This document shows positions 21,201 through 33,765 of a stretch of DNA of 64,000 nt, piece after piece. The translations under genes were made by a program, and so were the position numbers. The notes under the pieces were generated by a model, which worked only from the letters and a program-made list of their open reading frames with translations, did no database searches and was not told the origin of the DNA. The DNA is taken from positions 620,001 to 684,000 of the forward strand of contig JAIXMP010000002.1 in assembly GCA_025677815.1 (NCBI GenBank), written 5' to 3'. Position 1 is the stretch's first letter. Every line of letters begins with the position of its first letter. The stretch comes from Phascolomyces articulosus (Eukaryota; Mucoromycota; Mucoromycetes; Mucorales; Lichtheimiaceae).

Positions 21201-23067
21201 AACCTTACGCATGAATAATAGAGCGCTCTCGTTTTTTTTTAACAATCAATAATTCAACATCTTTCATGTTTGAAAACAGACTATGATATATGTGTCCACA
21301 TCAATATACATGTGCTAAAGAAAACTTCAATTATCAATTCCAGTTTCAGTCCATGTAAATATTCGCCAGTAAATAAAACTAATTGGTACCTGAGTTCATC
21401 GCTCGCTTCCTTGGACCTCTTGTGCATATAAAACACAACATATACCGATTATTAAATTTCAGGTCTCACCATATTGGAGAAGTAGCACGTATGAGCTTTT
21501 TTTTGTTGAACACAGGTTTAAATGATGTTTATTGGATCATTCTATGAAGTGAATAACTAAAATTAGACGCTCAGCAAATTCCTTTTATAAGAAGATCATA
21601 CACTGGGAGTACCATGTTATATATAAAAAAAATTATCATAACTATTATAATAATAACGATAATGACAATCAAGGGGCCAACAACCACTTATCAAAAGGTA
21701 ATGGTACGGTTTCTTATCGTTGTATAGAGAAATGATCATCTGTGCACCTAATGGTAGTTTTCAACATATCTTCAAATAATAAGTAAAATAAACAAGTGAT
21801 GGAATAAAAAAAATATGCCATGATAACGTAGAAAGGTTAAAATTATAACAAGGAGTGGTGTCATGATGAAGGGAATTTTCCAGTTTATATAAAAATGGTA
21901 GAAAAGGCCATCTGATTCCCTCCAAGAAATACCATGGATTAGGATACGTAGGAGAAAGTATTAGTCGTATTGAACTTTTTGAGAGTATTCACATCTTATG
22001 AGACTTTCAATGAATTGTAATTCTATAGTTCATGCGCTATCCGTGTGTTCAAACCCGTAATTTTATTCTCCCAATGTATTTACCATCCATTCGAAATGCA
22101 CACTCTTACTTGCTTTTCCTTCTCGTTGTTTAATTATATACAATAGATAGAGTATCTTCTTTCTTAAAGTAGTCCCTTTTCCAAAGTAAGGCTGTGAAAA
22201 ATCTTTTTATTTTTAATTGGGTGAACTCATCCATTACGGAATGTCACTTTTTTCATATCGCTCACGAGTGTTTCTCATTTATTAAATGATTTTGCTGTTG
22301 GATACAAAGTTTTTTTTTGTATCAGCAATACTTTTAACGATCTGTTTTAGTAATAGAAATTTCTCCATTGTGGTTTTAGCATCAATGAGGAGAGTCGGAA
22401 AAAGTCCATTTGTCAAAGGAGGAAGCAATTGAGAAGAAAAAAAATACATAAAGAAGAAAGAAACAAAAGGAAAAATATCAATCCATGTACAAACTGGTAG
22501 TAAAATACTACGAGTCTTTATCAATAGGTATCAGTGGACAGTCTGTACACATTCTTATAATAAATATCAACTAGTCAATGCTCATTATCATCCTGTATAT
22601 ATCAGAATGAAATTGAATGGCTAATAGAGAAGATCACAACTCGTCATTGTTGATGATATATGCTGTCTTGAAGATTTAAGACTTAGTTTTTCTTCATACG
22701 ATAAAGAGCAGAGGTAGACTTATTTTATTAGCGATAACAAAGATAAACCATTTTCCTACAAAGAGATCATTGGTAATACTACTCCGTATATAAGATGGTA
22801 ATAGACTCAGTCCCATCAATTATTGTACGAATTGGATTTTTGATAACAAAAAAAAAAAAAAGGTTTGGAAGAAAGCCAATAAGTTTATCCATTTTTGGTA
22901 GTTTGATCCAAATTTGGGTAAATAGTACCTGAAAAAGCATTTTTTTTTTGCCTCCCAATATTATTTCTTTCTTCTCACGGACCTCCTCTCTCTTCTTTAA
23001 AAAAACAAAAACAAATCATCCCCCCCTTCTCTCCTTATTCTTCCATCCATTCACTTTTTATTATCCC
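18221..23067. other. Gene-poor region of 4.8 kb
   Basis: No supported gene. Short open frames occur at 19559-19823 (+) and 20949-21167 (-, no ATG); neither has a motif I recognise. The composition is AT-rich with homopolymer tracts. Degraded mobile or coding remnants could be present but I cannot identify them by reading. Confidence 0.5.
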
Positions 23068-24672
23068 ATGGGAACCGTCTTCTCCACTCTCGCCACCATG
23101 GCCATGATGGCTATTGGTTTTTTACTCGCCCAAATTGCTCAAGCTTATATATGGGATGGAAAAAACGAAGATGGTACCATCAAAGCCCCTTGGGCACCGA
23201 GTCCCCCGCATTTACCATGGTATTGGAATGGATATAAAGAATTTCAAACCAATACATATCGTGCCTTGACGTATTGGTCTCAACAATTGGGTTCAATTTA
23301 TTCTATCAAAATGTTTCAGAAACGAGTGATTGTATTAAATCATGCAAGTGTCGTAAGGAAAGCGTTGGTTGAGTTGGATCAATGGAATTCTTCCCGACCG
23401 TTGACAACAGATGCTATTGAAACGATCATGGGTGATCAAGGTAAAAAAAAAAAGGAAACAATGATATGGGTTATGATAAAAAAAAAAGGAGTATATACTT
23501 AAAAGAGCGGTATAGGCAAAACGGTCTTTACAGCCCAATTCACAGCTCATTGGGGTCGTCTTCGTCGAGCTATCAATAAGGTATTACGTGACGCTCCTGT
23601 GGTATTGGATGTGGTTGGAAAGGATAAAAAGAATAAAAAAAATAGTACTATGCAACAATTTCAAAATGTTCTCCATCAAGGCAAAGTGGATCCAACATTA
23701 CTACGTACTATGACGAATCGTCTGGCCATGGAAGCTGTGATTCACATGGTCATGGGCGAACAATCCAAACTAGACCCTGAATGGATCGATACCTTGATTC
23801 AAGTATGTCATGATATTGAACAACTCCAATCCAGTCGATGGTATTACCAATATGGTTCTTTGGTTCCTTTCGTCCGTACATTGGGTCTTTTATTGGGTGG
23901 TCAACACCGTGTAGTTCAACTCCGCAACAAAGCATTGGATATTTTACTTCAAATGGACCCAATTACCAATGGTAACAGTGTTCCTACCAGTTTATCCAAT
24001 ATTGAACCTTCCAAAAATGATCCAACACCAGAACCCATTCCAGCCGAAGAAATCATGATCAATACTTTACATTTAATCATGCATGGATACTGTCTTTTGG
24101 CTACTTCATTTTTTACACTTCTTCAACGTTTGGCACAACAATCACCAATTATTCAACAGCAGATGGCCACGAATCCAGCATGGACGACAAGTTTTGTTGC
24201 TGAAACATTACGTTATACACCTCCCTTGAGACTCTATACCCATACAGCGAAAAAGGATCATACCATGGAATGGCAAGAGACATCGTATCGTGTGGATGAA
24301 GGGACCTATTGGCTGATTAATTTGGATAAAATTCATTTTGATGCATCGTATTATCCAAATCCTTATCAATTTGATCCTGAACGATTTTTGATGAACAACA
24401 AGGATCAAGTACCGTCTATTTTGGATGATGAAAAGAGAACTCAAGGTGGTGTCAAAGATCATTTAGCCTTTGGTGTGGGACGTAGAGGGTGTTTAGGTAG
24501 TCGTGCTAGTCAACGTTGGATGGTGACATTGTTGACACGGATCGTTCAAGAATATGAATTAAGGGGTGGCGATCCGGATACATTAGTCGATCATTCAACC
24601 GGAATCTGGTCTTGGACTGGCCGAACGGAAACAAAAGGGGCGACGATCGAGTTTATTAAAAAGACAAACTAA
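23068..24672 (+). CDS. Cytochrome P450 with atypical I-helix, two exons
   Basis: Exon 1 is 23068-23440, exon 2 is 23516-24672, with a 75-bp intron. The product is 509 residues from the ATG at 23068; the upstream frame has no ATG. A membrane anchor spans about residues 7-27, followed by a Pro-rich hinge (KAPWAPSPPHLPWYW). The C-helix WGRLR, the K-helix E354-T-L-R357, a PERF motif and the haem-binding loop FGVGRRGCLG (axial C450) are all present. The I-helix normally reads (A/G)Gx(D/E)T(T/S); here it is H314-G-Y-C-L-L-A, without the acid-threonine pair that delivers protons for oxygen activation. It is probably an ER-bound class II P450 needing a CPR partner. The substrate is unknown. The I-helix change may mean unusual chemistry, such as isomerisation or dehydration. 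Confidence 0.92.
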
Positions 24673-25740
24673 AGTTGTTGTTGTAGATATAATCCTATCT
24701 TTATTTTTATATATATTATATAATAATCAAATTTTCTTGCCATGGTCTATTTAATCATAATAATTATAATAATAATAATAACTAATCCCTTTATATACCA
24801 TTTATAATTGAAATTAAAATTCTTTGTTTTATCCATCCATGATTTTATGATCTGCCTATAGGGAGAAGATAAAAGAAGAGGGCGTTGTGCTGTCATAATA
24901 AATTTTGTCCCTTTTTATTTTATTTTATTATCATACATCAAGTCCCCGATCCCTTTTTTTTTCTTTTTGGTAATTATTTAGCAAAACAAACAAAATGAAA
25001 GAAAGCAATTATCTCTTGTCAAAAAAATAGATGGACCCTTCGATTATGTTTGAGGTCTAAATACTTGTAATTCATGTCTCGGAGCGCGGACCTCGACACT
25101 GCGAAAAAAAAAAAAGAGAGAGAAAAAATAATTTTTTGTCCTACGTTGCCGTGCATAATCAGGTTGAACACAGAAAAAAAAAATATTCATCATCATTAAA
25201 TATATGCAATAAATAATAAATTAGCATGATCTTTTATCATTTGTTGTTTCTGGAAGAACAACAACGCATCCTCATAATTCTTTTTTTTTTTTTTACACAA
25301 TGATGGCCCATGATAATGACGATGGATCTCTCGATATACGTTTGAGGAAAAAAAAAAAAAAGAAGGTTTAAGGTAAAAGAAAAAAGGCGGACTTCTGGTG
25401 TAAGAGAGCGGGGGGAAGGAGGAGGAGACGAGGACCTTAATATCCCCCTCCGAAAAGATATGTATTAGTATCGTGTCAATAGGAGAAAAAATAAGAAAGA
25501 AAGTATAAGAAATACGCAGGAGATCTGTATGATAAAGAAGATATTCGAATCATCTAGGAGAAGAACAGAAGGAATGAAGAGTTCATTTACATTTTATTAT
25601 ATAAAGAAGTATATATGTGCAAACGAATAAGTAAAGGTTGATCACTCTGATGGCAACTCTCAAGTTGATTAATCAGTAGTAACTAAGCAACAAAGCAACA
25701 AGAAGAATAATATATAAGTTTGTACTACGTTGAAAGTAAA
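24673..25740. other. Spacer upstream of the bHLH gene
   Basis: AT-rich, with long A and T homopolymers and a purine-rich block near 25360-25440. No supported ORF. Confidence 0.55.
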
Positions 25741-25754
25741 TAACTTTAGAGTCG

Positions 25755-26110
25755 ACCCAGTTCCCCTTTTCTTCTTCTTCATTCAACTTTCATTTCCTCA
25801 TCAACACATAATAAAAAAAAAACTTTTTCAAAAAGATTTTTTTTATTTTACTTCTTTTCCTTCTTTACACACTTTTCCCTTTCCTTTTACCTTCGCCTTT
25901 TACTACTATCCTTTACAAATTCCCTTAAAAGAGCTATCCTTCTCTCTTTCTTTTTCCTTCGCTCCAAAAAAAACTACAATCTTCCTTTCTTTCCAAATAG
26001 CTCTTTTCCCAATACACATTCCCTTGAAAACAAACCCCCAACACACTCTTTTATTCTACCCTCACTTTTTTTAAACAACAACAACAACAACAACTCGACT
26101 CTCGACTTTT
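25755..26110 (+). promoter_or_regulatory. Pyrimidine-rich leader of the bHLH gene
   Basis: About 350 bases directly before the ATG at 26121 are dominated by C and T with few G (CTTTTCCTTC-type runs). Such CT tracts upstream of starts are typical of many fungal promoters or 5' leaders. It could be transcribed 5' UTR. Several short upstream ATGs are absent because G is rare. Confidence 0.5.
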
Positions 26111-26120
26111 TTTTAAAAAA

Positions 26121-27525
26121 ATGGAAACAGATTTCGGTTTTGACGAGTACATCATGCCTACTACGTACGCTGACATGCCTAAACTTGAGTCGTACGATGC
26201 TCAATTGTACCCTTCAGGTAAAGTATATCTATTATTATTTTTTTCTGGGAATGACGACACACATACACATACATACACGTCTTTTCTTCCTTCCTTCCTT
26301 TCTTTCTTTTTTTTTTTACTGCTGTCATGATTCCAAGGGGGTTTTTATTACAAAAAGTGGGGGAGAAAAAGAAAATAAGAGAGGAGAAAGAAGAATTTTT
26401 AGCTAAAGTCGATATATATAATAATTTTTTTCGGGGGGAGGAGAGATGATGTTATATAACATATATAAAATTGTGTATAAATGGGGGAGAAGGAAGAACG
26501 GAAAGATATATATCATCATTACTTCAAATAATATCATCATATAAAAGGAATGTGACGTCACTTACTCATATGAATATATACATATATTCTCTTAGATGGT
26601 ATGGGTTATGTATGTGATCCTAATGTAATGACCAATACAACAGTACCTCTTGCGATTCCGCATCATCATCATCATCATCATCAACCTGTTTTAACATTGG
26701 ATCATCAACAGCAACCATTATTACCTTCGAGTCCTGAAAATGAGTCTGTTCACTCCTCACGACAATTGTCACCCCCCGCAACCACACCTCCGCTTTTGTC
26801 GTGTTCTCCGACTTCGACTTCGGGTACTTTGATGAGTCAAGCCAGTCCTATCACCATGGCAACCGCAGCCATGCCTACGACAACAACAACAGCACATCAT
26901 GTCATTTCTGAAAAGATTGCTCAAGTCAACAAGTTACCTGAATCCTTTTTACCCGAATTTCATCAATATTCCAAGGAGACTTATGAAAATGGTGCTTCCA
27001 ATAATAAAAAGAGACGACGTCTTCATAAAGAGGAGGGCGATGCTCAAGATATAAATAACAACAACAACAATAATAATAATAATACGGGTAGCTCATCTTC
27101 AGATCAAGAAGATGATATTGATAGTGTCTCTGCTGCAGAATTGCGTCGTCAAATTCATATTCAGTCCGAACAAAAGAGACGCGCTCAGATCAAGGATGGA
27201 TTCGATGAATTACGTCAACATTTACCTGGTTGTGTGAATAAGAAAATGAGCAAGGCTGCCTTGCTTCATCGAAGTAAAGTGATGATTTTTGTTGTTTTGG
27301 ATACAAAAGTGGGGTTATCAAATAAAAAAGATAAATGACTAATGAATAAGCAATAATAATTAATATATAGCTACTCAACACTTGCAACATCTTAAAAGTA
27401 CACAAGGTGCTCTTCTTGCAGAACTTGAAAGACTTGTAAATGAAAATGAACAATTGCGAAAGTTTCAAGAATCCGTGCTTCATAAACAAGCACTTGATCG
27501 CATGTATCAAATGGCTCCCATGTAA
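26121..27525 (+). CDS. bHLH-leucine zipper transcription factor (MLX/Mondo-like), three exons
   Basis: Exons: 26121-26217, 26596-27273, 27371-27525 (introns 378 and 97 bp), giving 309 residues. The N-terminal part is low complexity with a seven-His run, Ser/Pro/Thr stretches and an Asn run. The basic region starts near residue 215 and shows the class B E-box readout H220, E224, R228 (IHIQSEQKRRAQIKDGFDEL). Helix 2 (MSKAALLHR) is split by the second intron, and a leucine zipper with LLAELERL and NENEQLRKF follows to the end. The EQKRR...IK.GFD.L and SKA..L pattern is closest to MLX/Mondo factors among those I know. It should bind CACGTG-like sites as a dimer in the nucleus. The coding region ends without any domain after the zipper. 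Confidence 0.85.
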
Positions 27526-28977
27526 AAGTTCTCTCTTTTTTTGACCAATAACATATACTTCTTTATTATTATTATTATTCGTATACTAGTACACAAACAT
27601 AAACAACGTTACATATCTTTCCATGCCCCCCTCTCATGATTCCCTTTTTTTATTATTATTTCTTTTTTATATTTTCTCTCCTCCAAGAATGATTCCTTTT
27701 TGACTTTTATTTCTTTTTCAAACTTGTTTTTATTTCTTTTTTTTACTTATTCCCTTTTTTAAATTACTTCTTCCAAATCCCAAAAAAAAACCCTCTCTCC
27801 CCTTCTTCTAAACAACCCTCTTTTGTATACACGGGAAAGGATCTTTTTTTAAGTTATTTATTTTTCTTCTTCTATGGCTGTTTTTCTTTTCTTTCTTCCT
27901 CTTTACTTGATATAAAGTTTCTTTTTTTTTTATTATTTAATGAAAGCGTTTGAGTATGCTTTTTTTATTAATCTATATAACAATGTATCTATTTTTGAAT
28001 ATTGGAGTATTAATGTAGTTACTATAGTAAGTACTTTTAATGAGCTCTTGGTAAATTGGAAAAACGGATGTTTGTTTTTCCCTTTTTTTTCTTATATATT
28101 GAAGGATAATAACACATCGAATGACATAAAGTTTTTTTAATTAATAATTTGCTCAGCCTCGTTCATTCAAATGAATTTGACTATTTTTATAAATATATAG
28201 AGGATGAGTTGCAGAAATGAAGAAGAAAAGTAGTTGTTGCTGTTGTTGTTGTTGCTATAATTATAACACAAGTTATATATATATATATCGACGATGAAAG
28301 AGAGACCGCCACATTCAATATGACAAAACGAAATTACAAAAAGCTTAAAAATAAAATATTGGAATGAAAAAGTCAAATCAAAACGTGTCAAGTGTGGCTC
28401 AAGTTAGATAGGTTTTAAGGAGAGAAAAGAAGAAGTTTGTTTAAAATTGGCATCATGGATGCTAATTTTATCTCATCAATATCCTCCTCTCCTTTATATA
28501 TATTCTATACATACTATATATATATATGTATACACATGGTTTTACCGTCAATGTATATATATAAAGAAAAAAAGGTAATTGCGGTTTTTTAAAGTTTAAA
28601 CCTTTTCGGTGTTAGTGCACAGACAACATTTTATGATTATTTTGGAAAATAAAATCACTCGTAAAAAAGAGTAGTCACTATCCGTTTAACTTTTTTATTC
28701 AATGCATCATTTTGAATCTTTTAAATACCATACCATTGGGTTACTATATAATAACAGTATTAGTAGACCAAAACTATGTATTTCCTATGAAGAAAGTAAA
28801 GAAATTTTTATTCTCATATATTGACATTTGCATGTGTACTTGCCACAAATCGTAATTGAATTGGTTTTTTGGGGGAGAGGAAAAAGAAATCGTGTGTAAT
28901 TTATAAAAAATGCGTTTCATTGTTTGTTTGCTATGGTAACACATAACTATACTAAATTATTCACACTCTTTTCTTGT

Positions 28978-29010
28978 TATATATATATATATATATATAT
29001 CATATATATA
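28978..29010. repeat. AT dinucleotide microsatellite
   Basis: About 16 AT units with one interruption, immediately before the hairpin at 29013. Confidence 0.85.
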
Positions 29011-29012
29011 AA

Positions 29013-29046
29013 CAACAACCCTTAATTTCTCTTTTAAGGGTTGTTG
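29013..29046. repeat. Perfect 13-bp hairpin
   Basis: CAACAACCCTTAA pairs without mismatch with TTAAGGGTTGTTG across an 8-base loop. It lies 780 bases upstream of the MADS gene. It might be a transcription terminator-like or protein-binding structure; function unknown. Confidence 0.8.
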
Positions 29047-29826
29047 ATGGTTTATATTTGGCATCATCATGAACTCATTCTTTCGTACAACTTGACCCTG
29101 AAAATAAAAAAACAGTAGTTTTTTTTTGCCGCGTGCGTATTGTGTTCAATTGGTAATTCACTTTGTTATGGAGAGATCAAGTCATTCGTTGTTATAACGT
29201 TTCCAATGCATCATTAGTGGGGGGAGGAAGCTTCCATTGAAATCAATGGATAATAGAGAGAATGTGAACCTTCTTTTACTTTCTCTTTCTGTAAATTGAC
29301 TGCGTGTCATTTTCTATAATACCTAATGGTTGGGATGGATGGATTGAAAGGCGTGGAAGAGAGTCATACTTTTTTTTTAAGGCTGCGTTTGAAGTTTTTG
29401 CATACGTTTATAAATATACCCGCTAAGCATTGAATACATCCACCCTTTTTTCTTTCTTCTTTCTTTCTTCTTCTTTCTTTCTCCTTTTTCTTTTTCTTCT
29501 TTTTTTATTTTGAATCGTACCTGTCCTTTTTTTTAAAAAAGAAAAAAAGAAGAACAAAAACATACATCTTTTATATTATTGCATGAGATAATAAACAAGA
29601 TTCACATTTGGCATTTTGATATCTCTACCTATTGTACATCTATCGCAGCAAACACATCGATATACATATAAAAGGTATTATCCTCAATCGAATTAAACTT
29701 TGTATCAAAAAAAAAAAAAAAAAAAACTCTAAATTGATCAATTGAAATTGGGTCTGTGTGTATATGCTTTGACTCCTGCAGCTCTCCGAAACAAAATCCA
29801 AATTTAGAAAAAAAAATTTATAAATT

Positions 29827-31757
29827 ATGGGTCGTAAAAAAATCAAGATTCAGACCATTCAAGATGAACGCAATCGTCAGGTAAAATGACAAAGAACAGA
29901 CGAGTTGGGATGGAGAAGGGAAGGGGAAAAAGGAATAAAGGTTTTCATGTAGAGCTTACACTCTAAACGATTTATATAGGTGACATTTTTGAAACGAAAG
30001 AATGGTTTAATGAAGAAAGCGTATGAATTAAGTGTGTTATGTGATTGTCAAGTTGCTTTGATTATTTTTAATACACATGGGAAATTGGTTCAATATGCTA
30101 GTACAGATATTGATCGCATTTTGATGCAATATACTGAGGTAAAGAGAAAGGGGAATCATTGAATTTGATTAATAAAACTTCTCTCATCATGTCAAACTCA
30201 TCCTCATCGCTAATGTTTATGAATAGTATAATAAACCATTTGAAAGTAAATCAAACAAAGATGTAAGTAGTAGTAGTTTATATTTATCTATATCAAATCG
30301 ATAAAAAAAAAACTAATATAAAAAAAAATATTTTAGTTTGTGAATGTCAACAATGTGAATGAAAACGAAGGATCATCTACAGGTGGTGTAGGTGGTACTA
30401 TGGAAGATACAAGTACAACTACCGAAGATGGTAAAACAATGCCATCTGCTGCTTCTTCACCCGCTTTATCTTCAATTACAAGTCATCAATCGCATCATCC
30501 GCATCATCATCATCATTCACAACAACATCATCCTCATCATCCTCATCATCCATCGTTATATTCATCTTCGTCGCCTTCGCCTTCTTCGTCTTCTTCATTG
30601 TACCATCCTCCTGGGACAAGACCTTCCTCTTCCATGATGCATCAAGCGCATCCGGCCCAATCTCCGCAACCCATGTATCGTAGCAGTCATCCTATGAGTA
30701 CCAATACTACGGCTAGTACAAACAACAACAGTGCACAGATATTATCTTCGAAACCATCCCCCATGACAACTCCCAATAACAATTCAACTATGTATCCTCC
30801 CCCGCCACCTTCACCTCATCATTATGATCCAATGAATCGTGAACGACCAAATTATATGGTAAAAAAAAGTTCATTTCTATTCTCTATATATGTTTTAGTC
30901 GTAATTGAATTTGAAAATAAGGGTGAGAGAGAGGTAGAAAAAAAAATTTCACGTGAAACAAAAAAAGGGGGGAGGAAGAGGAAGAGGAAAGGAAGCATAT
31001 GGCGAAAAAACCGCATATTTTTTTAACACATACCCATTGATTTTTTTTTTTTTTTGAATTTTTTAGCAACCACCGCCTACGCCTTCCTATGCAGCCAGTA
31101 GTACAACAACTACCACGACTTCAATGAATGCAACATCTACGACTTCTACAACAACTTATGCTACACCAGCTTCCTTGTCACGTAACAAACCTTCTTTTCA
31201 ACAACAACAACAACAACAGTTGCCGCTACGTGTTCAAATTCCACATGAACAACAACAACCTGGTGTTTCTTCTGCTCTACCGCCATCGCAGTTTGCACAG
31301 AATTTACCGTCCCCATCCGTGTTTTACCCAGAGTTTTACCAGCAAAGTGAGTTACCCAGTCCATTGCATTTCTCAGCTACACCTACTACCAATGGTATGT
31401 TTCATTGGCCGCCGGCGCAAGCGCCACCACCACAATCGCTACCTCAACAACCCCCTCCTTCCTCCCAACCTATGACACAACGAGAATATAGACCTTCCCC
31501 TTTGGCCAACACATCCACGTCGGAAATTGGGTAAGTCCTAATATAAATGAAAAGGAGTTTGACATGTCAGCAAATGACATATCATCCCAAAAAAAAAAAA
31601 AAAAAATTCGGAGACATGATCAAATTTTATATGAGAGTGGGAAAAATTTGACTGACGGATTTGCTGGATCATAAAAAAAAAATTTTTTCTCAGGGCAAAA
31701 CGGTCTCCATTACTAGATCAAGAGGATTTACTCAGTAAACGGATCAAACATGACTGA
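29827..31757 (+). CDS. MADS-box transcription factor, MEF2/Rlm1 type, six exons
   Basis: Exons: 29827-29880, 29980-30138, 30227-30262, 30337-30858, 31067-31530, 31694-31757. All junctions are GT-AG and keep frame; the product is 432 residues. Residues 1-60 are a MADS domain starting [18 protein letters not shown], with [18 protein letters not shown] and [12 protein letters not shown] blocks. The next 20 residues (to [12 protein letters not shown]) occupy the MEF2 extension. The start with lysine-rich GRKKI and the [11 protein letters not shown] core place it with MEF2-like rather than SRF-like MADS factors. In yeasts Rlm1 of this type acts downstream of the cell-wall MAP kinase. The remaining 350 residues are low complexity: His-rich, Ser/Pro-rich and Gln-rich, with SP/TP sites that a MAP kinase could use (inference). 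The first intron interrupts the MADS box after residue 18. Confidence 0.9.
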
Positions 31758-32015
31758 ATTTATCTATGTATATAAAACTTACAACACACACTGTCAACCA
31801 TCGTACACACACACATCCCATTTTTTTTTGATTACTATGTTTAGAATTTTTTTTATATATGCAATTTCCTATTTATAACTTAATGGAATCGTTCTCTTTT
31901 TCTTTTTCTTTTTTGTTGTTGTTGCTTTTTTTCATTCTTTTTTTTTTTTGCTATTATGAAAGTTTAAATTATGTAAAATGAATTTTTTTTAATCATCATC
32001 ATCATCCTGTTTTGA

Positions 32016-32050
<35 letters not shown>

Positions 32051-32086
32051 TATATAAATGTATATATGTATGTGAAGTTTTTTTTA
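31758..32086. other. Convergent 3' spacer with (TAA)n repeat
   Basis: The stops of the MADS gene and MYG1 face each other. The spacer is T-rich and contains a TAA microsatellite (about 32015-32046). No gene. Confidence 0.7.
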
Positions 32087-33765
32087 TTACAATTCAATAG
32101 CTAAACGAGCCATTTCGTAAGCACCATGACGTGATTTGTTACCACCGATAAATCTAATTATTTCGTGTTATTATTATTATTATTATTATTATAAAACACC
32201 ACCCCCAAACATCAAAAATGAAAAGTTTTTCTTTAACTTACCCTCCAGCATGAACGAAAATACAACCATCAACCTTGGAGATACCACTTAATTCTTGATC
32301 ACGATAACCTCTCCAACTAATGGATGATTTGAATCATTAATTTTTTTTTTATCTGATCAAAAAATAGGTCACATCCATATAGAAACAAAACAAAACAAAA
32401 AATAATTACCTTTCAGGAAGACTCTTTCTATTTTCAAAGCCTTGAGGACGAGTAGGTACACATTGAATACGCCAATTACCCTCAGGTGCAGATTCAGGAT
32501 ACAAAACATACAAAATACTCTTATCTCCTTCTAATCCACGTTCCTTTTCAAGATCCATCAAATGTTCTTTCCAAGGACATGATCGTTCCAAAGCAATCAC
32601 ACGACCTGAAGAATTCACTTGATCTCGTTTTTCTAAAGCATCCACTACAAGCGATCGAGCAGGTAACCATGAATTAGCCATACCTTCTACAAATCCTGCT
32701 AATTCACTACCTGCCATATCAGAAGCAGTAATAAATCGTTCCTATATAAATCAAATCGATCAGTATTAGCTTCTCTCTCCTATTGAGGTTACGAACTACT
32801 CTTTTTCCTCCTCTTCCTCCATAATATGGAATAGATAGAGAGAATATACTTACATCGACCTCAGGGTCAGTCAATGTTTCGTTCCATGCAGGGTTCTTTT
32901 GACCTACGCGTTGGGCTAAACTAGTAGGACTTTCCTTGAATAACGGAGTCAAGGTATTGGGATAAGCACTAATACCATTATCATTGGCATCAAGGGATTC
33001 AATGAAATCCTTATATAATAAGATGGGAGGATCTTTTAGTAATATAGTTTTTTTTTTACTCCCTTTTCTATCTCTTTTCTCCTGCAAAAAAAAAATGTCT
33101 CTTTTTATTTATTTTTTTCCTTACATTATAAGTCTTTTGATAAATGGTTTCCACTTCTTCTTCTGTCTCAGCCTTGTTTAATAAATTGGCAATCACTTCA
33201 CGTCCAAAATGTTTATAGACAAGACCTGCAGAACTTAATTTGGTAGCGTGTTTGTCATCAAACGTTTCTACGAATCCACGCTATCATAGATTTTTTTTTT
33301 ATGTGTGAGTTTTTTCTTCTTCCTATACTTGTCCATATTCTACAGTCTGAATAAAAAGAAAGAAAGATATTTAACCTGGTGGTGATCATATTTATGTTGA
33401 GCAGGATCATAAACACCTCCTACGTCAACAACCACATTACATTCAGCTAATTTGGAAGGATCGCGTGTTCGAACAAGACTAGCACCTTGGAATTCTTTGG
33501 TTTGTTTCAACATCCATACTGCTAATGCTTCGTCGCTATAGTTTTTTTTAATCATATTCTTTGATGAGTCTCTCTTTGTTTTTTTTATATAATAGAAACA
33601 CGAAAAAAACAGGTTTTTTTTATTGCTTACCAGTGGAAATGACCACTATGTGTACCGATAACCTAAACCATATATAAAAAAAAAAGTTATTGAAACGCGT
33701 CACTTTTGTTAGTAACCCTAAAGATTCATTTCTCTCTGTTCTTAATATTATTTTACCTTGGCCAT
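32087..33765 (-). CDS. MYG1: MYG1 family exonuclease (DHH-type), eight exons
   Basis: Exons on the minus strand: 33765-33757, 33662-33631, 33535-33376, 33280-33125, 33009-32854, 32741-32410, 32316-32242, 32153-32087. Joined in frame they give 328 residues, the family's usual core length. The first exon encodes only Met-Ala-Lys. Family signatures are complete: GTHSGHFHCDEALAVWML with its metal-binding HxHCDE, RTRDP, VVDVGGVYDP and KYDHHQ (the DHH) in the first 70 residues, and SWRGYRDQELS, GCIFVHAGGFIGGNKSRHGA near the end. MYG1 is a conserved eukaryotic 3'-5' RNA exonuclease reported in mitochondria and nucleolus in animals. No clear mitochondrial presequence is seen here; the protein starts directly at MAKVIGTHSG. 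Eight exons in 1.7 kb makes it the second most intron-dense gene of the window. Confidence 0.93.

Larger units (their letters stand above)
27526..29826. other. Spacer between two transcription-factor genes
   Basis: The first 400 bases are T/C-rich 3' flank of the bHLH gene. Further on there are an (AT)n run, a perfect hairpin and a CT-rich block (29445-29515) before the MADS gene. No supported ORF. Confidence 0.6.

Noticed and set aside
22948..23067. Longer P450 N-terminus of 40 residues
   Set aside because: It starts at TTG and is low complexity. ATG 23068 is directly followed by a normal membrane anchor.
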